A stretch of 64,000 nucleotides of DNA from JBHICC01 sp046759385 (lineage in GTDB: Bacteria > Pseudomonadota > Gammaproteobacteria > Acidiferrobacterales > SPGG2), in assembly GCA_046759385.1 (NCBI GenBank), contig JBHICC010000008.1, positions 1 through 64,000 on the forward strand, written 5' to 3'. A program made the position numbers and the translations under genes. Shown here piece by piece: positions 25,981 through 35,006 of the stretch (positions within the stretch are counted from its first letter, which is position 1; each line of letters opens with the position of its first letter). The notes beneath the pieces were generated by a model. That model searched no databases, was not told the origin of the DNA, and saw only the letters and a list, made by a program, of their open reading frames with translations.

Positions 25981-26066
25981 GTGTTTCTGCATCGAGCGCG
26001 CCCGAAAGGGCGCTGCTGCGGTGTGTTATAGTTATCAAAGGGTGGTTAGAATAGGTTTCATTCAGA

Positions 26067-26432
26067 ATGGATGAAAGCAAAGGAACGCAGGCTGCAGACA
26101 GCGGTACGGTAGAAGATTTGCTCGAACAAGTCGCTACCTTGATGGTGTCGAAAGACTCCAGTGAGCCGCTGGAACTTTGGATCCCCAAGGACCTGACTTT
26201 GGAAGGAAAGGCGGTGTCATTAGATGAAGCGATGGAAATCGTCAATGACGCCGTTCTTGCGAATGCCTATGTGGCCGAAGGCTTCACCGAGAGTCCAAAG
26301 GGTCGCTTATACAAGTACATCCGCGCCGACTCTGTCGAAGAAGATCCCGATAAGCGCGCCTTTAGTCTTCCGCTCACCTGGATACTGTTGTTCGCCGCGA
26401 TCGCCGGCTTTCTGATCGTGGTCTACCGTTAA
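26067..26432 (+). CDS. Tail-anchored membrane protein of unknown function
   Basis: A 121-residue protein with an acidic soluble part (residues 1-95) and one C-terminal helix (PLTWILLFAAIAGFLIVVYR), so it is probably anchored by its C terminus with the soluble part in the cytoplasm. No family recognised. It sits downstream of an orphan terminator and converges on an MFS gene. Confidence 0.7.
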   Translation: MDESKGTQAADSGTVEDLLEQVATLMVSKDSSEPLELWIPKDLTLEGKAVSLDEAMEIVNDAVLANAYVAEGFTESPKGRLYKYIRADSVEEDPDKRAFSLPLTWILLFAAIAGFLIVVYR

Positions 26433-26469
26433 CTGGCCGCTTCGTTCTTTCCGAGCAGCTGATGCCGAG

Positions 26470-27693
26470 TTATTCTGCCGCCGCGGCGTCGAACCTGTGG
26501 TGCCCCACCACAACCGCTATGCGGGGCAGCCCCAGCACGGCCACAAAAATACACGCCGACGCGACCGCCATCAGAATAAACAGGGCACCAAACCCCCAGC
26601 TCGCATGAATCCACGCAATCAATGGCAGTGCGGAGGCCATCACTGTGAAGGTAATGATGAAGCGAAACGCGTAAACGCGACTACGCCACTCGCTGCGAGT
26701 AATGCGGCCGACGAGTACGTCATTGATCGGAATCTGCCCGAATACCACGAGCATGAAACCCATGGAGACGATCAACGCTGCCGGACCCGTGAGCTCGGGC
26801 ATGAACGCGAAAAATGCAGCCTGCGACCCGGCGACAAAAGCGAAGATCGTGCGAATTGAGTAGTGATCTACCAGATAGCCCACCGCAAGCTGTGCAAAGG
26901 CCGCAATGGCAAAGACGACAAACGCGTACCAACCGATCAGAGTGGCGCTGCTAGCCAAGTCCTGTAATCTTTCATCGAAGACTTTGGGAAGCGCGAAGGT
27001 GGTACTTTGGAAAATTAGGCTGCCAACGGCCGTTGAAAAGAAAATGATCAGGAATAGGCGAACGAGGATCGCCTTCTCGAGCTTCAAGGTAGACAGTGTT
27101 TGCGTTGTCGTAGTGCTGTCGGTTTTTGCTTCTTCGGCGCTGCGGCCAATGTAAACGAAAGCCGCATAAGCAAGGCCCGTGGCTACGGCGAAGGCGCCGG
27201 GCAAAGCAAACGCGACCCGCCAGCCGGAAAAATCGATCAGGAAACCTGTCAGTAGCGCAGCACAAGCAACGCCCATATTGCCGAAGACGCCATTTATCGC
27301 TAGCGGCACTCCCGTCTTCCGCCGTCCCTGCACAACCATCGCGATCCCGACTGGGTGATAAATCGCACCGAACGCGCCAATCACGAAGAGGCCGATTCCG
27401 ATCTGTAACGGCGTCTGTGCCAGTGCTGTAACAAGCGAGCTCAGACCGATGCCGATGAAGAAGATGACCATCATGCCTGACCGGCTCCACTTATCAGCGA
27501 ACCAACCGGCTGGTATCGCGAAAACACCGAAGGCGACGAAACCTGGGGTAGCGTAAACAATGAGTTCCGCATAGCTCATGTCCCATTCATGGGCCAACAC
27601 CAGTGCTGCCACAGTTGCGAAGATCAGCACGAAGAAGTGATCAAAAAAGTGGCCGACGTTGAGAAAAAGGAAATTAACCTGTGGTCGTGTCAT
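26470..27693 (-). CDS. Major facilitator superfamily transporter
   Basis: About 407 residues with 12 helices. The opening VNFLFLNVGHFFDHFFVLIF and the loop GWFADKWSRSGMM (motif A) and FGAIYHPVGIAMVV are typical MFS segments; sequence style resembles the fosmidomycin-resistance-like branch, as for the MFS gene at 14420. ATG 27693 is preferred over 27756 because GGCGAG stands six bases upstream and the residues before it lack family resemblance. A rhomboid gene diverges from the other side with a 138-base spacer. Confidence 0.87.
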   Translation of the reverse strand: MTRPQVNFLFLNVGHFFDHFFVLIFATVAALVLAHEWDMSYAELIVYATPGFVAFGVFAIPAGWFADKWSRSGMMVIFFIGIGLSSLVTALAQTPLQIGIGLFVIGAFGAIYHPVGIAMVVQGRRKTGVPLAINGVFGNMGVACAALLTGFLIDFSGWRVAFALPGAFAVATGLAYAAFVYIGRSAEEAKTDSTTTTQTLSTLKLEKAILVRLFLIIFFSTAVGSLIFQSTTFALPKVFDERLQDLASSATLIGWYAFVVFAIAAFAQLAVGYLVDHYSIRTIFAFVAGSQAAFFAFMPELTGPAALIVSMGFMLVVFGQIPINDVLVGRITRSEWRSRVYAFRFIITFTVMASALPLIAWIHASWGFGALFILMAVASACIFVAVLGLPRIAVVVGHHRFDAAAAE

Positions 27694-27831
27694 GATTCTC
27701 GCCTTGGTGGCTATTTTGGCGCTTTCGCGCACGTAAGTCTTGCGATAACTTGCCAAGCGCTATCGCAAAACCGGTCATCGGCGTTTCTGACAAAACCGTA
27801 TAGCACGATTTCCCCCGGGTACATCGGATCA

Positions 27832-28728
27832 ATGAACGCAGGGTCTGACATTCCGATTCGAATCGCACCCCGGCGAGAGTTAGCCGAGGAGTGGGCATTG
27901 GTCCTTGTCGCCGAGGGACTGTCCCCGAGCGTGTGGCACGCGGCCGAGGGGTTTATGCTCGGCGTGCCGGGCGATCAGGTCGAAAGTGCGACGAGCGTGC
28001 TGTCGTCCTATGACAGCGAAAATCCGCCTCGGCCTCCGGTCGATGACGAGCCAAAAGGACGTGCACATATCTATACGGCGCTCTTTTTCTCGATCGCGCT
28101 GCTGGATTTCTTTTTCATCACCGATGTATGGAGCGAGGCCCTCCCATGGGTCGACCGAGGGGGTGCCGATGCCAAGCGCATTGTCGGTGGCGAGCTATGG
28201 CGTATCGTCACGGCGCTTACATTGCATGCGGATCTCAAGCATGCACTGGCCAATGCTATCGCCGGCGCCCTTTTTGTTGGTGCCGTCTGTCGTTCGCTCG
28301 GTTCTGGGTTCGGTTTCGCAATTGTGTTACTCGCAGGCGCGGGCGGCAATCTCGTCAATGCGCTGTTTTACGGTTCCTATCACGTTGCGATTGGGGCATC
28401 AACAGCCGTGTTCGGTGCCTTAGGGGTGCTAGGGGGTGTAGGAGCGGTGCGCCGGCGCCGGAGCGGTATGCACGGGAGGCACGTTTGGGTACCGATTGCG
28501 GCCGGCCTTGCCCTGCTCGCGATGCTAGGGACGGCCGGGGAACGGGTCGACCTATTAGGACACCTCTTCGGTTTCCTGGTTGGTGGTGTGTTGGGACTGG
28601 GTGTTGCGTACGCGCTGCCGCGCCGACCCGCCCCTCGAGTTCAATGGGCTCTCGGACTCAGCGCGCTCGTGGTGATTTTCCTATCATGGGCCTGGGCACT
28701 GGCTTACACACCAGCAGGGATCGCCTGA
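27832..28728 (+). CDS. Rhomboid intramembrane serine protease
   Basis: A 298-residue membrane protein. After a 75-residue cytoplasmic N-terminal part, six or seven helices follow. Catalytic elements: Ser in AIGASTAVFGALGVL (GxS-type motif) and His in LLGHLFGFLVGGVLG, with the HADLKHALAN segment carrying the upstream His/Asn that help the oxyanion. It cleaves membrane-embedded substrates; no substrate is suggested by neighbours. It converges on the ABC ATPase and overlaps its end by 25 bases. The ATG at 27832 starts a conserved-looking N terminus; an upstream frame extending to 27589 is antisense to the MFS gene. Confidence 0.88.
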   Translation: MNAGSDIPIRIAPRRELAEEWALVLVAEGLSPSVWHAAEGFMLGVPGDQVESATSVLSSYDSENPPRPPVDDEPKGRAHIYTALFFSIALLDFFFITDVWSEALPWVDRGGADAKRIVGGELWRIVTALTLHADLKHALANAIAGALFVGAVCRSLGSGFGFAIVLLAGAGGNLVNALFYGSYHVAIGASTAVFGALGVLGGVGAVRRRRSGMHGRHVWVPIAAGLALLAMLGTAGERVDLLGHLFGFLVGGVLGLGVAYALPRRPAPRVQWALGLSALVVIFLSWAWALAYTPAGIA

Positions 28729-29501
28729 TAGAAGCCGTTTTCCCTCACGAGCTTGATCGGCGTATCAAACAGATGACTGAGGTTATTGTCAGTCAACACC
28801 TGTTCTTTCTCGCCCTGGGCGACCACGCTTCCGTCTTTCAGCAATATCACGCGCGTGACTTCCGGTGGGATGTCGTGAAGATGATGGGTGATCAGAACGA
28901 CGGTTCTACCCTCCTGCATCAGCTTGCGGATAATGGTGAGGTATTTGAACGTGGCCTTAAGGTCCAGACTGGTGGTTGGCTCATCGAGCACCAAGGTGTG
29001 CGGCTCGTTGATCAGTGCTCTGCCGAGGAGAAACCGTCGCTGCTCCCCAGTCGACATGGCGGCGAATCCTTTTTCCTTAAGGTGCACGATACCCAAGGTC
29101 GCCAGGATTTGTTCCGCGCGCTGCAGCTGCTGCGGAGTGAACTCTTGATAATCGTACGTGCCGATACTGGCGTAGTAACCGGACAGCACCACGTCGATTC
29201 CGCGCACGTAACCGGCATAATCGTGTTGTAGGTCATGACTGACGATACCGAGCTGCGAGCGCAGGTCCCAAACATTCCAACCGCCTCGTCCGAGGATTCG
29301 GACGTAGGAGCCATCGCGGTGCACCGGATAAAGGTCGCGTGACAAGAGCTTCAGCAAGGTGGTCTTTCCAGCTCCGTTAGGGCCAATAATAGCGGTATTG
29401 CTGCCACGATCGATCTCCAAGGAGAAGTTCTCGAATACCTTCGTATTACCACGAAAGACTGTGGCGTCTTTGATCTCGATGATTTTTCCGGCCGGCGACA
29501 T
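28704..29501 (-). CDS. ABC transporter ATP-binding protein
   Basis: A 265-residue nucleotide-binding domain: Walker A GPNGAGKTT, Q-loop region around SQLGIVSHDLQ, signature MSTGEQRR (a variant of LSGGQ), Walker B TLVLDEPTTSLD and H-loop ITHHLH. No permease or binding protein lies next to it, so it may serve a transporter encoded elsewhere or act alone like some ModF-like/translation-related ATPases. The ATG at 29501 follows a GAGG eight bases upstream. It is the last gene of the apparent minus-strand operon starting at 32167. Confidence 0.88.
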   Translation of the reverse strand: MSPAGKIIEIKDATVFRGNTKVFENFSLEIDRGSNTAIIGPNGAGKTTLLKLLSRDLYPVHRDGSYVRILGRGGWNVWDLRSQLGIVSHDLQHDYAGYVRGIDVVLSGYYASIGTYDYQEFTPQQLQRAEQILATLGIVHLKEKGFAAMSTGEQRRFLLGRALINEPHTLVLDEPTTSLDLKATFKYLTIIRKLMQEGRTVVLITHHLHDIPPEVTRVILLKDGSVVAQGEKEQVLTDNNLSHLFDTPIKLVRENGFYQAIPAGV

Positions 29502-29576
29502 GGAACCTCGTAACGTCGAAAAAAGCGGAAGGGCGTCAATACTATCTTGCCGGCAGTTGGTCAAGCATCATTAGGT

Positions 29577-30323
29577 TCAACGCAAGCGCACGATATCGTC
29601 GTGGGCAAACAGAGGACCAACTGTCAGGTTAAGTGCCGGTTCGGCATAAAGCGCCGGGGGTACGCTAATATCCGCCAGATACAGCTGACCGACATGGGCC
29701 TCAACACCGCGGGCGCGTAACCCTTCCTTGGGTAAAGCCACGGTCATCGTTGCGGTGGCGCTGATCGCAGGGTCGAACATGGTACCGGTCGTTGTGTCGA
29801 TGCCCGAAGGTGCGTCCAATGACAAAATAGGTGCGCCGGTCCTGTTCGCCCAACGAATGAGATCGGCGATCAGGCCGTGCGGTGCTCCGCGCAGGCTATA
29901 GCCGATCAACCCGTCGACAATCAAATCAGCGGTACGTTCAACGTCGGCGAGCCGCGCAGGTCCGTCAGAACCGGGAACACGCATGCGCTGCAAAATGTCG
30001 AGCTGATGGCGTGGAACAGGTGTCATTTTCTCCGCCGGCTGAGCGAGCAGTAGCCGCACATCTGCCCCCCAACTGTGTAAGCGCCTTGCGGCCACTAATG
30101 CGCCGCCTCCGTTACCACCGCTGCCAGCCATGATCACGACGTGTTTCCCGGTCGGGTTGCCGCCAAGAAAGCGTACACGTGACAAATGCGCCAGGTTGCG
30201 GCCGGCATTCTCCATCATCTGAATCAACTCAATGCGAAAGTCTTCGATCATAGCCCGGTCGACCTCGACCATTTGCTCTGTCGTTAGATAAGGGGCTTCG
30301 TCAATTGTCGGCGTCATCTTCAT
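29577..30323 (-). CDS. NAD(P)H-hydrate epimerase (YjeF N-terminal domain)
   Basis: A 248-residue YjeF_N protein that epimerises damaged R-NAD(P)HX to the S form for repair by a dehydratase. Visible motifs are AGSGGNGGGALVAARRL (nucleotide loop, variant of the usual GNNGGDG), VDGLIGYSLRGAPHGLIADL with a catalytic Asp region, and ILSLDAPSGIDTTTG. The ADP-dependent dehydratase half is not fused and not adjacent, unlike E. coli nnr. It begins 10 bases after the stop of the enoyl-CoA hydratase gene on the same strand, so it is co-transcribed. Confidence 0.87.
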   Translation of the reverse strand: MKMTPTIDEAPYLTTEQMVEVDRAMIEDFRIELIQMMENAGRNLAHLSRVRFLGGNPTGKHVVIMAGSGGNGGGALVAARRLHSWGADVRLLLAQPAEKMTPVPRHQLDILQRMRVPGSDGPARLADVERTADLIVDGLIGYSLRGAPHGLIADLIRWANRTGAPILSLDAPSGIDTTTGTMFDPAISATATMTVALPKEGLRARGVEAHVGQLYLADISVPPALYAEPALNLTVGPLFAHDDIVRLR

Positions 30324-30333
30324 GGTAGACCCC

Positions 30334-31125
30334 TCATTTCCTGCGGCAGCGCTCTCTCCTGGGTCGGTTCAAGAACCGCTGCATAAACGTCCGTGGCTCA
30401 TCAGTCTCGTACGCGCGGGTGAATACGTCGATGCTTGCCTCGATCGCTTCATCAAGCGGCAGTTTTTCCCATTGCCGGCAAAGCCGCTTTTGGCTTCGTA
30501 TTGCACCAGGTGCGGCACCAAGAATCTGAGCGACGCGCTCATCCACGAGTGCGTCCAAGCTTTCGCGTGGAACCACGGTTTCTACCAGGCCCCAAGTCAG
30601 CGCCTCCTGCGCGTTCACCAGTCTCCCGGTTAAGACTAAATCGCGTGCGCGCCCCACACCGACCAGGCGCGGTAGCAACGCTGCTTCGATTACCGATGGC
30701 AGCCCGACCTGAACCTCCGGCATGCCGAAGCGACTGTCATCCGACGCGACGCGCAGGTCGCAACTCACGGCAAGCTCCAGACCTGCCCCGAGACAGAATC
30801 CGTCGATGCGCGCTAACACCGGCACTGGAAGCTCTCGAATTTCGGTACATACGCGATGAAGGCCCTGGATGAAATCAAGCGCGCTCTGCGGATTAAGATC
30901 TACCATCTCGCGCAAATCAGCCCCTGCAATCCACGCCTTAGTGCCCGCGCTGGAGAGCACGACTACCCTAGCGCGTTCGTCTATGGCCACTTCGCCTAAC
31001 GCTGTCGCCAACTCATTCACGAGATTTGAATCGATAGCGTTGAGCCGTTCAGGCCGTGAGACCGTCAACCAGTATACTGAACCAGATGTTTGCTCTTGCA
31101 GATCGATTTGAATCGATGAAGACAT
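30334..31125 (-). CDS. Enoyl-CoA hydratase/isomerase family protein
   Basis: A 263-residue crotonase-fold protein: WIAGADLREMV and FCLGAGLELAVSCDLRVAS form the CoA and oxyanion loops, then GMPEVQVGLPSVIEAALLPR carries the Glu region. The ATG at 31125 begins a normal N terminus; a frame extending to 31326 is mostly antisense noise. The gene lies 82 bases downstream of the decarboxylase-like gene and runs 10 bases before the epimerase. Members hydrate or isomerise acyl-CoA; the precise substrate is open. Confidence 0.9.
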   Translation of the reverse strand: MSSSIQIDLQEQTSGSVYWLTVSRPERLNAIDSNLVNELATALGEVAIDERARVVVLSSAGTKAWIAGADLREMVDLNPQSALDFIQGLHRVCTEIRELPVPVLARIDGFCLGAGLELAVSCDLRVASDDSRFGMPEVQVGLPSVIEAALLPRLVGVGRARDLVLTGRLVNAQEALTWGLVETVVPRESLDALVDERVAQILGAAPGAIRSQKRLCRQWEKLPLDEAIEASIDVFTRAYETDEPRTFMQRFLNRPRRERCRRK

Positions 31126-31207
31126 ACTTTCACTCACAGTCACATTACACCAAACAAGCAAGACAGGTGGGGATTCATAGGCATACCATATACCACCTTT
31201 GCGGTTG

Positions 31208-32167
31208 TCATTGGTTTGCATCGACAAACAACTCGTCCAACGAGACCGGTTGGCCGATAAGACCTTGCTCGTGCGCGTACTGCACCAAAGTCCGGAGATT
31301 CTTCCGGTTCGTTGCACCGAGTCCATACATCCAGGGATCCTCGCCCAGAATCTGTTCCTGTTCTTCCAAGCTTGTGCGAAACCATGCTAGTGGCACAATG
31401 CGGGGATCCTGCAATCTTTGATAGGCCATTGCCTTGGCCCGCTCAAACGCCTTTAGCAAGCTGACAGGAACCCAGGGGCAGCGATCGACGATTTCTTGCT
31501 TGATTGCGGTCGTGTGCATGATGGGAAATATTGCCGTTTTCTTGTAGTAATCGATCTCCAACTTCTTATAGTTCTCGAACAATCGTCGTACCCTCGGATC
31601 TCTCTGCCGCATGGGCGTAATCACGTCTGTATGGAGTACGGCGTCCAGCTCACCGTCTACGAGCATCGTTTCGACGCGCTCGCCGGGTGGCGATCGCGTC
31701 CACGTCAAGCCCTCGGGCACATTGAACGCGACCGCTTCCCTACCTTCGACTACCCAGTGTAGCTGTTTGTGGGGGACTTCGAACTCGTGCTCAAGAATCC
31801 CGCGTATCCACACGTTTGCTGTCGCCTGAAAGCTGTTGACCCCGACCTTCTTTCCAATGAGATCCCTAGGCTGGCTGACGTCGCTCGAGGCGCTCACGAA
31901 GATGAAGCCGTGACGAAACCGTCGATGCAGGAACACCGGAATAGCACTGAGCGCTTGGCCTCGGGCCCGTGCCATCAAATAAGACGACATGGACAGCTCG
32001 CAGACATCAAACGCGCTTTCGCGGATCATCTTGCTATGGCGCGTCATCGCATCCATATCGGTGACGAGACTCAGCTCTATGCCTTCTGGTCTGACCGTAT
32101 TTTCCTTGAGCGCGCGTACGATCTCATAGTCGCCGCAGGCCAAGGTTAAGCGCAGTACTCCTGCCAC
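31208..32167 (-). CDS. 4,5-dihydroxyphthalate-decarboxylase-like protein
   Basis: A 319-residue soluble protein resembling 4,5-dihydroxyphthalate decarboxylase: LACGDYEIVRALKENTVRPE at the start, GRKVGVNSF-like KKVGVNSFQATANVW, and the C-terminal GEDPWMYGLGATNRKNLRTL then YAHEQGL. The fold is that of periplasmic-binding-protein-like proteins without signal peptide. In phthalate catabolism the enzyme removes CO2 from an aromatic acid; no other phthalate genes are nearby, so a related substrate is possible. GTG start. It heads the apparent operon with enoyl-CoA hydratase, epimerase and ABC ATPase. Confidence 0.8.
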   Translation of the reverse strand: MAGVLRLTLACGDYEIVRALKENTVRPEGIELSLVTDMDAMTRHSKMIRESAFDVCELSMSSYLMARARGQALSAIPVFLHRRFRHGFIFVSASSDVSQPRDLIGKKVGVNSFQATANVWIRGILEHEFEVPHKQLHWVVEGREAVAFNVPEGLTWTRSPPGERVETMLVDGELDAVLHTDVITPMRQRDPRVRRLFENYKKLEIDYYKKTAIFPIMHTTAIKQEIVDRCPWVPVSLLKAFERAKAMAYQRLQDPRIVPLAWFRTSLEEQEQILGEDPWMYGLGATNRKNLRTLVQYAHEQGLIGQPVSLDELFVDANQ

Positions 32168-32338
32168 AGTATCGCTCGTGTCTCCTGTGCCAATCGGGGT
32201 GGAGTGTCTGATGACTGTAATTTACCCTTATCGATTCAGTCCAGCCTCATTTTCGATATCATAGGGGTGCCAAACGGATCGCGACTTACCCGTCCATCTA
32301 TTCCAACCTAACCCTTCTGCACCTGGCAGGGAGCGAGC

Positions 32339-33154
32339 ATGGCCAAGAAATCCGGACGTTTCATCAAGGCATATCAGAACAACGCCTTTTTAAACAGCAG
32401 CGACGCGCGTGAGTTGCGTATCCTTTCCGAATATCTAGAACCGGAGCGTCGGTTTAAGCACTATCAGGTGGACGACACGATCGTGTTTATGGGTTCGGCG
32501 CGCCTTGTCTCGCGCGAGCAGGCGGAGCGAGAACTCGAGGCAGCCAAACGAGGTAAAGGGGATTCTAAGTTGGCAAAGGTTCGCCTGGAAATGTCACAGT
32601 ACTACGAAGCGGCCAGGGAGCTTGCGCGGCGCCTGACCAACTGGTCCAAACAGTTGGTCGATGAGGAACGGCGATTCGTGGTCTGTACCGGAGGCGGGCC
32701 GGGAATTATGGAGGCGGCCAACCGGGGTGCGTCCGAGGCCAAGGGAGTGAATGTCGGACTGACGATCTCACTGCCGGCGGAGGAGATCGACAATCCCTAT
32801 ATAACCAGGGAGCTTTCCTTCCATTTCCATTACTTCTTCATGCGCAAATATTGGTTTGCGTACCTGGCGAAGGCGATTATCTTTTTTCCCGGAGGTTTCG
32901 GTACGTTGGACGAGCTGTTCGAAATCCTCACGTTGTTGCAAACGCGCAAGATACGCAAGCATTTACCAGTCGTGCTTTTCGGGAAAAAATACTGGGATCA
33001 GGTGATCAACTTCGATGCGCTAATTAACCATGGCAGCATTGATGCGGAGGACCTGAACCTTCTCTATTACACGGATTCCGTCGACGACGCGTGCGCGTTT
33101 GTTATTAATCGATTGACCCGCTACGCGTTGGACGAGCGGGGCGCTACCTTGTAG
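32339..33154 (+). CDS. LOG family nucleotide phosphoribohydrolase-like protein
   Basis: A 271-residue Rossmann-fold protein of the LOG/lysine-decarboxylase-like family. The hallmark loops are present: GGGPGIMEAANRGA and PGGFGTLDELFEILT, with RKYWFAYLAKAIIFFPG between. LOG enzymes remove ribose 5-phosphate from nucleotide monophosphates. Length is longer than the minimal 190-residue enzymes because of a helical N-terminal extension with the segment YLEPERRFKHYQVDDTIV. A 38-base gap separates it from the DUF218 gene. Confidence 0.9.
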   Translation: MAKKSGRFIKAYQNNAFLNSSDARELRILSEYLEPERRFKHYQVDDTIVFMGSARLVSREQAERELEAAKRGKGDSKLAKVRLEMSQYYEAARELARRLTNWSKQLVDEERRFVVCTGGGPGIMEAANRGASEAKGVNVGLTISLPAEEIDNPYITRELSFHFHYFFMRKYWFAYLAKAIIFFPGGFGTLDELFEILTLLQTRKIRKHLPVVLFGKKYWDQVINFDALINHGSIDAEDLNLLYYTDSVDDACAFVINRLTRYALDERGATL

Positions 33155-33192
33155 GTCGGACTTACAGTTTTCTGCACTGGCATATCAAGGAC

Positions 33193-33717
33193 GTGCAGGA
33201 TCCCAACCCGACGTTCGTTATCTTTGGCGCCGCGCTTCGCCGAGGCGGCACGCCAAGCGTCGCACTGCTGCGTCGCATTGAGTGCGCCATGGCGGTAGCT
33301 AGACACGTCTCGGATCGACGTTTCATCGTCACCGGCGGTATCCGCCGCTACCCGCCCCCAGAGGCCGAGGTGATGAAGCAGCAACTCGTCGCCGGAGGTG
33401 TGGCGGAGTCAGACATCTACATCGAGGATACGGCCAAGAACACCATACAGTCGGCGATCCAAGTCGCTCGCATCATCGAGGAGCAATCACTTGCGGACCA
33501 GCCAGTTTATGTGATTACCGACACGTACCATGAGCTCCGGTGCCGGCTACTGTTGTATATTCTCGGTGTGCGAACGCGTCGGGCGCCGCTGGTTAGCGGC
33601 TTGGAAGCCGAAGGCCCGTTACGTTGGGGTTGGTTCTACTTTCGCGAAATCCTGGCGCTAGTCAAGGATTTGCCAATCGCGCTTTATCAGTCAGGCAAGA
33701 GATCTTCGAAGTCTTGA
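33193..33717 (+). CDS. DUF218 (YdcF-like) protein
   Basis: A 174-residue protein of the DUF218/YdcF family: FVIFGAALRRGGTPSVALLR, then IVTGGIRRYPPPEAEVMKQQ, and IYIEDTAKNTIQSAIQVARI. Some family members bind S-adenosylmethionine, others act on envelope precursors; activity is generally uncharacterised. GTG start. Its 3' end overlaps a small minus-strand frame by 31 bases. Confidence 0.8.
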   Translation: MQDPNPTFVIFGAALRRGGTPSVALLRRIECAMAVARHVSDRRFIVTGGIRRYPPPEAEVMKQQLVAGGVAESDIYIEDTAKNTIQSAIQVARIIEEQSLADQPVYVITDTYHELRCRLLLYILGVRTRRAPLVSGLEAEGPLRWGWFYFREILALVKDLPIALYQSGKRSSKS

Positions 33718-33851
33718 AGCGTCCAGCTATCCGGCGCGTCGGGAACCTCTTCGGATGCCCAAGGATTGGTAACCTCAGCCTTTTCCTGGAGGGAGAGCGC
33801 CGCCGCAACCTGGCACGCGCGTTCCATTGTCGGATTAATCTGGATCATCAT
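33687..33851 (-). CDS. Small acidic protein (54 residues)
   Basis: A short frame with ATG at 33851-33849 and GGGGA five bases upstream; the sequence begins MMIQINPTMERACQVAAALS and ends LQDFEDLLPD. Composition is acidic and compact like a real small protein, not like shadow coding. The end overlaps the DUF218 gene by 31 bases in convergent orientation. A composite repeat at 33924-33964 sits 70 bases upstream. I recognise no family. Confidence 0.5.
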   Translation of the reverse strand: MMIQINPTMERACQVAAALSLQEKAEVTNPWASEEVPDAPDSWTLQDFEDLLPD

Positions 33852-33923
33852 TAGGTCCCCATTCAGTCCTCTGTTTTAACGCTCTCTTTCAGGGTGAAAT
33901 ACTAGAACCGTTTGGTTTCTATC

Positions 33924-33964
33924 TGATTTCGGGGAACCGGTTCTATTGTTTCGATTGTTTCGGG
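33924..33964 (+). repeat. Composite direct-repeat element, copy 1
   Basis: TGATTTCG (33924-33931), 13 bases, then ATTGTTTC-G-ATTGTTTC (33945-33961), a nine-base-period direct repeat. A second copy with the same 13-base gap and same repeat period lies at 36131. The palindrome GAACCGGTTC (33934-33943) fills the gap. Lies between a minus-strand small gene (start 33851) and the end of the FHA-type gene. Confidence 0.6.
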
Positions 33965-34028
33965 ACGGGACGGCCGCGTGTTGGCGTGGTCAGCGCCAAT
34001 AGACCACTGGGATAGACATGAGAGCCTG

Positions 34029-35000
34029 TTAGGCGCGTTTATTTGATACGTAATAGAGTGTCGGGACGCTGTCACTGTCTTCGAGAAAGGCGTCTACGGT
34101 CTCACCGCCGATGCAGTCCTCACCCTCTTTTTTCTTGATCTTGGCAAGGGCTTTCTCGGCCGCCCTAATGAACTTTGCCGGTTTCTTGATGTTCTCAGAG
34201 AGCGTTGCGATACCGATACTGACGGTTACGGCAGTCGTGGCACCGTCGCTTTCAATATTAGCACTCTTGACGCTTTTGCGGATTCGCTGTGCAAGAATAG
34301 CTGCGCCGTCATCACCGATATCTCGTGCGAGCACAGCGAACCGTTCCGTATGTAGACGGACAAAAACATCGCCGGCACGCAGAATTTGGTTCACTGCACC
34401 GGCAACCTCCTTGAGGACTGTCTCGCCCATCAGTTCGCCGTAGTCACGACAGATGCTCTTATAATGATCGACCTCAAAGACCAGCACGCCCAAACGTTCG
34501 TCATGTCGACGTGCGTGTGCGACCTCGGTGTCGACCCGATCTTCGAAGTACTTCTTGGTATAAAGATTGGTGAGTACATCTTTGATGCCGATAGCGAGGT
34601 CATGCTGCAGCTGGTATTCGGGATCGTCTTGATAGGAGAATTTGATGGTACAGGTGTGACCGACCTGAACTTGGTCACCATCCTTCAACTCTTGTCTGTG
34701 AACTTGAACGCCGTTCACGAATGTGCCGTTGCTACTGCCTAAGTCTGCGATGATGACCTGACCCTGCGAGGTGACGCTAACTTGGGCATGCTTACGGCTG
34801 ACGCTTTGTCCCTCAAGCCGTAGGTCGGCGTCGTCTCCACGACCGATGAGGGTTGCTGCGCCCGCGGGCAAGGTGTGGACCATCCCTACAGGACCGCCCT
34901 GGAGCAAAGTCAAACACGGTTTTTGGGGGATATCCGCGGCGGGCTGGATTGACACCTCGCGGGCCCCGCGAATCGTGCGCTCGTCGTGGCGGTCGTTCAT
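34029..35000 (-). CDS. FHA domain plus degenerate GGDEF domain protein
   Basis: A 323-residue protein. Residues 30-130 form an FHA domain, which reads phosphothreonine: IGRGDDADLRLEGQSVSRKH, then ADLGSSNGTFVNGVQVH. Residues 150-300 are a GGDEF-fold domain (TKKYFEDRVDTEVAHARRHD, then YGELMGETVLKEVAGAVNQI), but the catalytic GG(D/E)EF loop reads LHTERFAVLA, so the glycines and acidic residues needed for diguanylate cyclase are gone. It is therefore likely a sensor or scaffold. A clear paralogue lies at 47444. A minus-strand 33-codon frame precedes it by six bases. Confidence 0.88.
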   Translation of the reverse strand: MNDRHDERTIRGAREVSIQPAADIPQKPCLTLLQGGPVGMVHTLPAGAATLIGRGDDADLRLEGQSVSRKHAQVSVTSQGQVIIADLGSSNGTFVNGVQVHRQELKDGDQVQVGHTCTIKFSYQDDPEYQLQHDLAIGIKDVLTNLYTKKYFEDRVDTEVAHARRHDERLGVLVFEVDHYKSICRDYGELMGETVLKEVAGAVNQILRAGDVFVRLHTERFAVLARDIGDDGAAILAQRIRKSVKSANIESDGATTAVTVSIGIATLSENIKKPAKFIRAAEKALAKIKKKEGEDCIGGETVDAFLEDSDSVPTLYYVSNKRA

Positions 35001-35006
35001 GGCTGT

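Noticed and set aside
33978..33997. Hairpin TTGGCG/CGCCAA after the FHA gene
   Set aside because: No T-run on either strand; could be chance.
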